Below are positions 44,363 to 52,106 of a stretch of DNA of 64,000 bases, in pieces. The DNA lies in contig DIHK01000026.1 of NCBI GenBank assembly GCA_002420115.1, forward strand, positions 1 to 64,000, in the 5' to 3' direction. A program made the position numbers and the translations under genes. The first letter of the stretch is position 1, and every line of letters starts with the position of its first letter. The notes under the pieces are model-generated. The model searched no databases. It was given only the letters and a program-made list of their open reading frames with translations, and was not told where the DNA came from. This stretch comes from Nitrospira sp. UBA5698 (GTDB lineage Bacteria; Nitrospirota; Nitrospiria; Nitrospirales; Nitrospiraceae).

Positions 44363-45247
44363 CTAGGCCACATCGGCAAATGTTTGCTCTGTTCGTCGGA
44401 AGAAGTAGAGGCCAGATATCAAGAGTGTCGATGAAATCAGGAGAGACAGGATGAACATCTTCGCGATATCCACTCCACTTCCAAACAAGGCCCATCGGAA
44501 TCCTTCCACGACGCTTGCCATGGGGTTGATGCCGTACCACGCGCGCCACGATTCCGGGATCAGCGAGCTTGGATACGCCACCGGTGTTACAAAGAACCAA
44601 AGCTGCGTGACAAAGGGAATGGCATGTCCAACGTCTCGATGCCGGATGTTTAGCGCAGACGCCCATAACCCGACTCCCAGTGCGCTGGTGATACCCAGCA
44701 TCATAAATGCTGGTAGCGCCAGTATTTGAGGGATGATGGGTATGTGGTAATACAGCAGCATGACGAACAACACGAGTAGCGCAATCCCGAAATCTATGAG
44801 CCCAATACCCATTGACGAGATGGGAATGATGAGTCGTGGAAAATACACTTTGGTGATCAAGTGTTGATTGGCTACGAGACTATGACTCGTCGCTGACAGT
44901 GTATGGGCAAACAATTGCCATGGCAGCAGGGCAGCAAACACAAAAATAGGATAGGGTAATCCGTCAGAAGGAATTCGCCCCAGCCATCCGAAAAATACAC
45001 TGAATACGATCATCATAGAGCAGGGCTTAATGACTGCCCAGAGGATCCCTAGAATTGTCTGATGGTATCGAACTTTGAGATCTCGCCAGGCCAGAAAGTA
45101 GAGAAGCTCTCGATAGGTCCAAATCTCCCTAATTCCAAGCGATGGAAGTGGCTGGAGCGGCACAATGCGTAGGGCATCCGCACCGATTGATTCGTGGCCA
45201 TGACGATCCTTCATGACAGCACGAGAGACGCTTGCCATGTCATGCAC
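44363..45247 (-). CDS. wzm: O-polysaccharide ABC exporter permease
   Basis: 294 residues with six predicted membrane helices in the ABC2_membrane fold. YFLAWRDLKVRYHQTILGIL is the conserved N-terminal amphipathic segment of Wzm proteins; GINPMASVVEGFRWALFGSG is the typical late loop. Together with Wzt it moves undecaprenyl-linked polysaccharide across the inner membrane. No Wzx/Wzy genes are present in the window, in agreement with the ABC route. Confidence 0.93.
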   Translation of the reverse strand: MHDMASVSRAVMKDRHGHESIGADALRIVPLQPLPSLGIREIWTYRELLYFLAWRDLKVRYHQTILGILWAVIKPCSMMIVFSVFFGWLGRIPSDGLPYPIFVFAALLPWQLFAHTLSATSHSLVANQHLITKVYFPRLIIPISSMGIGLIDFGIALLVLFVMLLYYHIPIIPQILALPAFMMLGITSALGVGLWASALNIRHRDVGHAIPFVTQLWFFVTPVAYPSSLIPESWRAWYGINPMASVVEGFRWALFGSGVDIAKMFILSLLISSTLLISGLYFFRRTEQTFADVA

Positions 45248-45253
45248 TAGGTC

Positions 45254-46399
45254 TCATGAGTGAATGTGGGCAAACAACCGATCAAATCGATGTTGCCACG
45301 TATGATGCTCAAGAACTCGCCGTTGTCCTGCGCGGCGGATTCGATCTGTCACAGCAGGATTTTGTGTGTAGTAACGTGCTTTCTCAATCAATTCCGCAGA
45401 CTCAGTCCAGGTCACGATTTCGTCTCCGATTCGGAAATACTCATGATGATCAGGTGCTTCTTGTACGAGGTAGAATCCTCCGGCCATCGGCACCTCAAAA
45501 TCGCGAAGCCGACATTGCAAATTCTTGGAATCCCGTACCTCCGTTCCACTATGCCACCCCGTGTCTGAAAAACCCAGATTTACCTGACTTTCTGCGAAGA
45601 TACCGGGGAGTGTGTTCTCCTCGCAGGGTCCTCTTAAGTCAGCCCCTCTCAAGAGTTCAAAGGAATATTGCCGTGAATACTTGCGTTCTAGTGGTCCCAG
45701 TAGGCTCTTGACACCGTCTGCCTTCCAGCGTGGAACGGCATAGTAACGAAGATCGTGACACACCTTATAGGCATCCCATGAAAATGTGTAAGGGCTTGGT
45801 GCTGCCGCTGTCCAACCTCTCCCATAGACAACAGGAGTAATGCCCTGACTGATACAGTCAGCCAACAACGCGCGGCGATAGGGGTTAAAACTTCCGACAA
45901 ATGACACGGAGTGCTGGTAGGTCGATGTCTGATGCCGATCACGGAAATAGTATTGCGGATTGGCCGCCATCGGCATCCAGTGAATCTGCTGGGCATACGG
46001 TCTGAGATGGTCTGCGTTCGTCATTTGCGCCACGGCCAACACATCGAAATAGGGAGCGGTGCGAATGACGCGATACCACTGAAAGGCCATATCTACATGG
46101 TAGTTCACCATGGGGACGGCGAGTTGCTGCAATTGTTGCGCGGTGTCGACGAGAAGAAAATCGTCGTAGACGACACAAAATATGAGATCGAGGCGGCCTG
46201 TTGTTTGAAGCTTGCGGGCAGTTGAAAGCAGGTCATGGTTTAGCTGTTCTCGTATGCGGCGCCAACCAGCGGAGCCCAGCTGCCCCATCCCACCGGGGTA
46301 GTTGAAAATCTGAAGGCTGTCACAATAGTGCCGGCGTAATGGATCGAGGAGATTGATCTCCATCCACCGATCTGGGGGGAGCACAGCCAGGACGTGCAT
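45254..46399 (-). CDS. CgeB-like glycosyltransferase
   Basis: 381 residues. MHVLAVLPPDRWMEINLLDP starts the N-domain; SVSFVGSFNPYRRALLADCI and RDFEVPMAGGFYLVQEAPDH mark the DUF3880/Glyco_trans_1_2 group. It is a paralogue of the protein at 33075 but lacks its hydrophilic insert. It is six bases upstream of wzm. Glycosyltransferase activity is predicted, specificity unknown. Confidence 0.82.
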   Translation of the reverse strand: MHVLAVLPPDRWMEINLLDPLRRHYCDSLQIFNYPGGMGQLGSAGWRRIREQLNHDLLSTARKLQTTGRLDLIFCVVYDDFLLVDTAQQLQQLAVPMVNYHVDMAFQWYRVIRTAPYFDVLAVAQMTNADHLRPYAQQIHWMPMAANPQYYFRDRHQTSTYQHSVSFVGSFNPYRRALLADCISQGITPVVYGRGWTAAAPSPYTFSWDAYKVCHDLRYYAVPRWKADGVKSLLGPLERKYSRQYSFELLRGADLRGPCEENTLPGIFAESQVNLGFSDTGWHSGTEVRDSKNLQCRLRDFEVPMAGGFYLVQEAPDHHEYFRIGDEIVTWTESAELIEKARYYTQNPAVTDRIRRAGQRRVLEHHTWQHRFDRLFAHIHS

Positions 46400-46429
46400 A
46401 GAGCATGTACGCGCGAGGGTTCGATACCG

Positions 46430-47194
46430 CTAAAAGTCTCGCCGTTGAAAGATCAGGCAGGCTCCGACGAGGAGCAGACCTGTGTAGAGCAGTCCGTAGG
46501 TGGTCGCGATCAGTTGGAATCCCAGATCAACTGAGATCCCCGCAGCGGACTGACCTTTGATATTTAACGTTTCAAGGTTGGGAAAGGCATAGTACAAGGT
46601 CGTTGTGAGCGACTTGATCACACCGGATGTATTCTTTTCCGCGATCGTCTTTAGATCGCTGGTGAGATGGCCGATCACATAGATGCCGAGTGTGAGCGTT
46701 GCGCTGAGGATCGACGAGCTAAACGTGGAAAATAACAAGGCAAAGGCCATGACCAGCAAGGCCTCAACCAGCATTAACTCAACGGCCTGAAACAACGACG
46801 CATGGATCGGATGGCCGCTCAGTTTGACGGTGGCTAAGAACATGGCGAACATAATGCCGATGTTCACGAGGATGACCAGCGCCAACCCTAGATACTTTCC
46901 GAGCACGAACTGGGCTCTGGTAATGGGTCTGGCAAGAAGGGTATAGATGGTTCGTCGCTCGATTTCCTTGGAGACCAGGCCGATCCCGACGAAAATGGCG
47001 ATGATGACCGCCACCAAATTAATAGCGGCTAATCCCAGGTCGTTGACGATACGGGCCTGCTCCCCAATGGTCAATGTTCCCAACAGCACTGAGGACCCGA
47101 TAAGAAGGACGGCAAACAGCACAAGATTGTAGAGGATCTTGTCGCGAAGGGTCTCTCGAAATGTGTTCACGGCCACTGCATAGAGACGTTGCAT
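46430..47194 (-). CDS. ABC-2-type transporter permease
   Basis: 254 residues from the ATG at 47194, one base after the upstream ATPase stop; the longer frame to 47305 lies inside that gene. Six hydrophobic segments, with MQRLYAVAVNTFRETLRDKI as an amphipathic start, place it in the ABC-2 (NosY/NatB-like) group. It works with the ATPase at 47196. Substrate unknown. It is separate in type from the Wzm permease. Confidence 0.87.
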   Translation of the reverse strand: MQRLYAVAVNTFRETLRDKILYNLVLFAVLLIGSSVLLGTLTIGEQARIVNDLGLAAINLVAVIIAIFVGIGLVSKEIERRTIYTLLARPITRAQFVLGKYLGLALVILVNIGIMFAMFLATVKLSGHPIHASLFQAVELMLVEALLVMAFALLFSTFSSSILSATLTLGIYVIGHLTSDLKTIAEKNTSGVIKSLTTTLYYAFPNLETLNIKGQSAAGISVDLGFQLIATTYGLLYTGLLLVGACLIFQRRDF

Positions 47195-47195
47195 A

Positions 47196-48128
47196 CTATC
47201 CCTCGCCGTGACTCTTGAGGACGAAGAGTTCTTCGAGCGACCCCTTGTGCGGAATAATAGAGACCAATTTGGCACCGGCACCACGAAGTGCCTCAAGGAT
47301 TTCATCGAGGCACTCGTGTCCTGGGAGCACCATCAGACAGCGCGCTCCACTTTGTAGTGTTCGAACAGCCAGCCGCCGGACCGGCTCGATCTGTGTCCCG
47401 ATCACTCCATCGCAGACGACTTCGATGGACTCGGCCAGTTGTCCGTCGACTAATTCTTCCACTGTTCCCAGAGCAAGCATCTTGCCCTTTGCCAGTATGC
47501 CCACGCGGTCACAAATCATCTCGACATCGGACAAGATGTGGGTACTGAAGAAGACCGTCTTCCCTTGTTCGCGAAGAGTCAAGATGAGATCTCGTACTTC
47601 CTTCCGTCCCATCGGATCGAGTCCTGACATCGGCTCATCGAGCACGACTAATTCAGGGTCCTGGATGAGGGCCTGAGCCAGACCAATTCGTTGCAGCATT
47701 CCTTTGGAGAATTTGCGTAATTGGCGATGTCGGGCATCGTGAAGACCGACCTGCTCCAGTAAGCTGGGGATACGACCGTGAATCGCGTCACGCGACATCC
47801 CCGCAAGTTTCCCGTAGAACGCAAGGAACTCTTCTGCCGTGAGATAATCGTAAAAGTATGGCGACTCAGGGAGGTATCCAAGCTTGCTATGGGTTGCCAC
47901 GTCGCCGGCTGGTGCGCCTAATACTTCAATCCTACCGCTCGTCGGCCTCAAGAGCCCGAGCAGAATTTTCATGGTGGTCGTCTTGCCGGCTCCGTTGTGC
48001 CCTAAGAATCCAAAGATCTCTCCTTTGCTGACGGAGAAGGACACATCCGACAGGACAGTCGAGGAGCGGTGCCATGGCCACCGTGGCTCGTAGACTTTTG
48101 TGACCTGTTCAACGGCGATGGCATCCAT
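47196..48128 (-). CDS. ABC transporter ATPase (ABC-2 type partner)
   Basis: 310 residues. Walker A GHNGAGKTTTMK (43-54), signature RKFSKGMLQRIGLAQAL, Walker B PELVVLDEPMSGLDP and the H-loop FFSTHILSD are all intact. A C-terminal ~80-residue extension follows (IEVVCDGVIGTQIEPVRRLA). It resembles NatA/CcmA-type ATPases. It forms a two-gene transporter with the downstream permease. Confidence 0.92.
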   Translation of the reverse strand: MDAIAVEQVTKVYEPRWPWHRSSTVLSDVSFSVSKGEIFGFLGHNGAGKTTTMKILLGLLRPTSGRIEVLGAPAGDVATHSKLGYLPESPYFYDYLTAEEFLAFYGKLAGMSRDAIHGRIPSLLEQVGLHDARHRQLRKFSKGMLQRIGLAQALIQDPELVVLDEPMSGLDPMGRKEVRDLILTLREQGKTVFFSTHILSDVEMICDRVGILAKGKMLALGTVEELVDGQLAESIEVVCDGVIGTQIEPVRRLAVRTLQSGARCLMVLPGHECLDEILEALRGAGAKLVSIIPHKGSLEELFVLKSHGEG

Positions 48129-48163
48129 GTTTGATCCACTCTCCGAGCAAACTGGGTGAGAGT

Positions 48164-49060
48164 CTATTGATACTGTCCTCTTTTCCGAAGTGTCATTCGC
48201 ATTCGTTCCTTGACTTCACTACTCCGCACCTCGCCCGTTTCAGCATTGTAGTGATAATGCCCGCCGAATGGCTCTTGTGGTAATTCCCGCAAGAGTCCTG
48301 CCTGGACCAGCTGATCAAGTCGAGCCGGTCGTTGTGAATGTTGTGCTTGGAACCGTTCGATCGCATTTTCAAACACTGCGAGATCCCGTTCGACGATGGC
48401 CTCGCGCAAGCGCTGCTCCAGTAATCTTTTGACATTCTCATCCGAGGTGTCTTCATAGATCTTCGCCAGTAACTCAACCGCCTGTTGTGGTGACTTTGCA
48501 GAGACCAGTAATTTTGCCGCAAGCCGTGTGATAATCTCCGGCGCACCGGGAATTCGTGCTGCCAGGGTCATGGCTTCAGCCGCTTTATGGTTATCACCCA
48601 ATTCAAAATAAAGATTGAAGCCCAGGAGAAATGGCAGACGCCATTCCTGGGGATTATGTCGAATGCCCTTTTCAAGCAGCAGGTTACTTTCCTCAGGCAT
48701 CACCACAATCGTACAGAGTGCGTGTGCGCCCGCCTCGTAGGCTCGCACAAACGTAGGGTCTAAGGTCGTCACCACATCCAAGGCGCGATAGATCCATTGG
48801 CCTGTCTCTTGGGAGACATGCCTGTCACCCATGGCTTGAATGACTTGCAGCCAGAGAACATCCGCGACAACTTCTCGATAGCCGAGCGCTGCCACCTTGA
48901 GAATCCGTCCATCAGGGAGATACGACATGCGCTGAAGCTTTGGAATCCCTGCGCGTGTCGTGTCCAGAACGATTTGAGTCGCCACAATACTGGCGCACAA
49001 ACCCATCCCGAGTACTGCCAAGAGGATCCACTGCTTTGTTGGATGTGCGACAGGGGTCAT
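48164..49060 (-). CDS. Membrane-anchored TPR-like protein
   Basis: 298 residues from the ATG at 49060, 11 bases after the ligase-like gene's stop; the frame continues to 49144 but would overlap it. One membrane helix (WILLAVLGMGLCASIVATQI) lies near the N-terminus, then helical repeat units (RAYEAGAHALCTIVVMPEES, GFNLYFELGDNHKAAEAMTL) resembling TPRs. The C-terminus has LPQEPFGGHYHYNAETGEV, a motif recalling pseudopilin-like ends. No enzymatic motif is seen. It probably scaffolds partners at the periplasmic face, possibly with the ligase-like protein. Confidence 0.65.
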   Translation of the reverse strand: MTPVAHPTKQWILLAVLGMGLCASIVATQIVLDTTRAGIPKLQRMSYLPDGRILKVAALGYREVVADVLWLQVIQAMGDRHVSQETGQWIYRALDVVTTLDPTFVRAYEAGAHALCTIVVMPEESNLLLEKGIRHNPQEWRLPFLLGFNLYFELGDNHKAAEAMTLAARIPGAPEIITRLAAKLLVSAKSPQQAVELLAKIYEDTSDENVKRLLEQRLREAIVERDLAVFENAIERFQAQHSQRPARLDQLVQAGLLRELPQEPFGGHYHYNAETGEVRSSEVKERMRMTLRKRGQYQ

Positions 49061-49071
49061 GTGCAATGCTG

Positions 49072-51015
49072 CTAGGGCTTCGGTGGCTGTATCCCTAGGA
49101 ATTGTTGCTCCATAGACGTCAATGTCCAGTCCTGAAACTTCCACCGGATTGTTTGGATAGCGGTCAGTTGCATACTTGCGACGTCTGTGTGTCCGATCTC
49201 TCGTGCCAGATCCATGAGTGCCACCCGAGCGGGTATGAAATTCGGCTCGTAAGTGATCGCTTGTTCAAGCAGTTGTTGAGCTGAGGTGCGATCTCCTTTC
49301 CCGCGATATAGTTTGCTTAATTCAAAATATCCGAATGGCGAAAAAGGGTCCACACTTATCGATTTTTCGAATGCTTGTGTTGCCTGTGCGGTCAAGGATA
49401 TTTTATGAGCGGCCCAGGCCGGCTGCTCCGCTTGCAAGAGATAGATCGTGCCTAGCCGATAGGGTAGCCGACCATCGAGTGGGTTGAGAGCCATAGCGAC
49501 CGCCATTTCACTAGCAGCCTGTTCAAGCCATTCAGGGGCTCCGGTCTCGCTGAATCGCTGAATGCACAACCGTGCGAGTCCGTCCCGAACTGCTGTGGCA
49601 CCAGGGTCAACCATTGAAGCATAGCGGTACCACTTCATAGCCGACACATTGTCATGTTCGGCTTGTGCGTTGTTGCCTTGGTTGACGAGGAGCCAAGCTG
49701 CGGCTGGTTGAATGGCGAGATATGCCATAGCGCCCAATGCCACTAGAATGAGTATGACTCGGGTAACATGGTATGACGGGGAGAAACACCACGGTTTGGC
49801 TTGTGTGCCATACACCTGTTTTCCTAAGGCCACAGCGAGACCTCCCTCTAAAATGAGGAGAAGCACCAGGGCCGGTTCGTGGAACACGGAGTCCACCGTC
49901 GCATGGACGATCGAGGCCAGGACTCCGGCGCAGAGCCCGACCAGTTGTCCTCTGGACTGTTGGGGAAGGTCCGTCTTCCACGTCCGTGTGATTTCCGTCG
50001 TCCACACTGCGATGCTCAACAGAAAGAATGCCAACCCAGCTATTCCCAATTCCACGGCCAGCTGAAGATATTCGTTGTGTGCCGTCTCGGCCCGTTTCCC
50101 ATAGCGGACAATGGCGTCTTCTATGGGGAAACGATATTGAAACGAGGCGTACTTATACATGCCGAGCCCAATCCCCATCGGATGGTCACGAAGACGTTTC
50201 GTCGCATCTTCCCAAATCTCTATTCTTGTATAGGCGTAGGGATCCTGCTTCCCTACGTCCATCACTCGCTGTTTCAGGGGATTGGGGAACAGGATTGTGC
50301 CGAGAATCAGTATGAGAAGAAGGAATAGGGTCGACTTTCCATATTTGAAGTATCCGACGGCTGTAATGGCGATGAGAAAAGCCGCTGCTCCTCCCCTCGA
50401 TTGCGCCAGTATCACTGCGGTACCGGATATTGTTGCAGTCACGATCAAGAACGGTTTGCCTATCTTTCCGTACTCCCCGCCGAACCATAGGAGGCTTATC
50501 GCCAACAGTGCTGATACTGTCTCATAGGTTGAGAAAAAGTTAGGGTTGAAGAACGTTCCCTTGGCCCTCGGTTCTCCACTCCATAGGTATTGGATAATCC
50601 CAAGTCCTCCTTCAAATATCCCCATGAGTAAGATGAGGAAGAGGAAGCCCTGTAACCGTCTCTCCCTGTCTGCCGTAAGCAGAATCATCAAGAAAAAGAC
50701 GGCATAGAGCAGGAGGCTTAGAAACCATTGAAGGCTGACACTGGTATAGGGAGACCACATGAGGGAAAAACCAGACCATCCTAACAATGCTGCGATAGGC
50801 CACCATAGACCTGTCCGAGGGATGCTCAACGTCGATCGACAGAGCCCAACCAGGAGCCAGCCTCCCAATCCGAGCAAGAGGATGAGTCGAATGATCAGAA
50901 CAGGGAGCTGTGTGGTTCCCCCCTCAATCAATGGAGCGAATACCGTCAAGCTTCCTATGGCCAGGCAGGGTCCCGTCAGAGAAGCCGGGATTCTCTCAGT
51001 GAGGAGCTTGTTCAT
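49072..51015 (-). CDS. O-antigen ligase-like membrane protein with C-terminal TPRs
   Basis: 647 residues. About twelve membrane helices fill residues 15-450, with the Wzy_C/O-antigen ligase region around TAHNEYLQLAVELGIAGLAF, which contains the conserved His and Glu of the large periplasmic loop. Residues ~470-640 are soluble TPR-like repeats (ALNPLDGRLPYRLGTIYLLQ, DPFSPFGYFELSKLYRGKGD). Ligases of this fold join finished chains to lipid A core or to proteins. It is the promoter-proximal gene of the leftward block. Confidence 0.85.
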   Translation of the reverse strand: MNKLLTERIPASLTGPCLAIGSLTVFAPLIEGGTTQLPVLIIRLILLLGLGGWLLVGLCRSTLSIPRTGLWWPIAALLGWSGFSLMWSPYTSVSLQWFLSLLLYAVFFLMILLTADRERRLQGFLFLILLMGIFEGGLGIIQYLWSGEPRAKGTFFNPNFFSTYETVSALLAISLLWFGGEYGKIGKPFLIVTATISGTAVILAQSRGGAAAFLIAITAVGYFKYGKSTLFLLLILILGTILFPNPLKQRVMDVGKQDPYAYTRIEIWEDATKRLRDHPMGIGLGMYKYASFQYRFPIEDAIVRYGKRAETAHNEYLQLAVELGIAGLAFFLLSIAVWTTEITRTWKTDLPQQSRGQLVGLCAGVLASIVHATVDSVFHEPALVLLLILEGGLAVALGKQVYGTQAKPWCFSPSYHVTRVILILVALGAMAYLAIQPAAAWLLVNQGNNAQAEHDNVSAMKWYRYASMVDPGATAVRDGLARLCIQRFSETGAPEWLEQAASEMAVAMALNPLDGRLPYRLGTIYLLQAEQPAWAAHKISLTAQATQAFEKSISVDPFSPFGYFELSKLYRGKGDRTSAQQLLEQAITYEPNFIPARVALMDLAREIGHTDVASMQLTAIQTIRWKFQDWTLTSMEQQFLGIQPPKP

Positions 51016-51177
51016 GCCACGAGCCGGGGGCCAGGGTGAAATGCATTACAAGGCATCTCACGAACGCATAATGAAGAAGCAATGGCAACCCATTGCGTAC
51101 ACAAAGAAGCAAGCTTTGGTTTTTGAGGTGCGGAAGATGACAGTCTCCCAAGACGCTCAGGAGGATCATTATAAATA

Positions 51178-51210
51178 GGAAAGGGGATCGGGTTTGCCGA
51201 TCCCCTTTCT
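51178..51210 (-). terminator. Strong hairpin terminator downstream of the pilin gene
   Basis: AAAGGGGATCGG (51180-51191) and CCGATCCCCTTT (51197-51208) form a perfect 12-base stem with a 5-base loop. On the minus strand it is followed by CCTATTTATAAT, and it lies ~25 bases after the pilin stop. It could end pilin transcription before the O-antigen ligase gene. Confidence 0.75.
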
Positions 51211-51220
51211 CGCACACACC

Positions 51221-51240
51221 TGCCTAATTTGGATTAGGCA
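51221..51240. repeat. Perfect 8-base inverted repeat spanning the pilin stop codon
   Basis: TGCCTAAT-TTGG-ATTAGGCA. The right arm contains the pilin TAA. The hairpin directly precedes the terminator on the minus strand and may protect the abundant pilin mRNA 3' end. Confidence 0.55.
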
Positions 51241-51767
51241 CCAACGTCATTACGGGTATTGGTCAGTGCGCGCTGGTCATTGATAAACCAGTCATCACAG
51301 GTAGCATCAGAGTCGACGTTCCCCTGCGCACCCGCCGTAAACCCAGCCGGTGTTGTTCCTACCGTAGCACTTGCGGCCACAGCATTACTTCCAGTCGTTG
51401 GCGCGGTTGTACAGCTAGTTGGTGCGACTACGCTCGAAGGAAGGGTAAACGCCGTGGCTGCGGATGCTGAAGCAGCACCGAGCGCACCGGTTGCATAGAA
51501 GTAGGTATAGCGCGGTTGCCCACTCGGTGACCAGCCGATTGGATCGAGCGTGGGGCCTGGAACATACGTCGGAGTTGCCTGTTCAGCCGCAAAGGCGGTG
51601 GCCGAGGTGAAGATTGCGCCAAGGTTGATCTTGGCCTCCGACTGCCGCGATTTCGCCTGATAGGCGACGAAGTTGGGAATGGCGATGGCCGCCAGGATCC
51701 CGATGATCGCCACGACGATCATCAACTCAATGAGGGTAAAACCCTCTTGTTTACGAAGCGTCAACAT
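51234..51767 (-). CDS. Type IV pilin major-subunit-like protein
   Basis: 177 residues from the ATG at 51767, with AAGGAGG nine bases upstream. The class III leader ends MLTLRKQEG and is cut before [20 protein letters not shown], with Glu at +5 of the mature protein. The helix runs to about residue 55. The C-domain is small and rich in Ala, Thr and Val, with two cysteines (PTSCTTAP and ATCDDWF) that could form the D-loop disulfide. A dedicated strong terminator supports high expression. A pilT-like gene appears at the window's right edge. Confidence 0.93.
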   Translation of the reverse strand: MLTLRKQEGFTLIELMIVVAIIGILAAIAIPNFVAYQAKSRQSEAKINLGAIFTSATAFAAEQATPTYVPGPTLDPIGWSPSGQPRYTYFYATGALGAASASAATAFTLPSSVVAPTSCTTAPTTGSNAVAASATVGTTPAGFTAGAQGNVDSDATCDDWFINDQRALTNTRNDVGA

Positions 51768-52106
51768 TGTACTGCCTCCTTGTTGATGGTTCACTGACGG
51801 CTCGGTTCATAACCTGCGGCGCCTTTGTTGCCGCCTACCGGTTCTCATAGCAGGTTCAATGCCGGTCAGTGACCAGGCTCAGGGTATCACTAATCGCTGA
51901 TGTTGCAATGAGTTATAAAAAAGCCACCATCCAACCGGCCATCCCCGGACGGTTAGTCGACCGTAATATGTTCTGAACGGCCAAGAATTGGCACCTGCGG
52001 GGTTCAGACGCAGGGTGAACGGGCTAGAGGAAATCTGGCGATCGACCGCTTGGGAGGTACAACGAATCAGGGAGTGTTGGAGTGTGAGGAATCTAGTGTG
52101 AGGAAT
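51768..52106. other. Intergenic region upstream of the pilin gene
   Basis: About 340 bases. It must contain the pilin promoter on the minus strand. A sigma-54-type GG-N10-GC element was looked for and not found, and no clear sigma-70 pair stands out. The right part is the 3' flank of the TPR lipoprotein gene. No gene seen. Confidence 0.5.

Noticed and set aside
51768..51960. Sigma-54 promoter for pilin
   Set aside because: No GG-N10-GC spacing was found on the minus strand, although pilin genes often use sigma-54.
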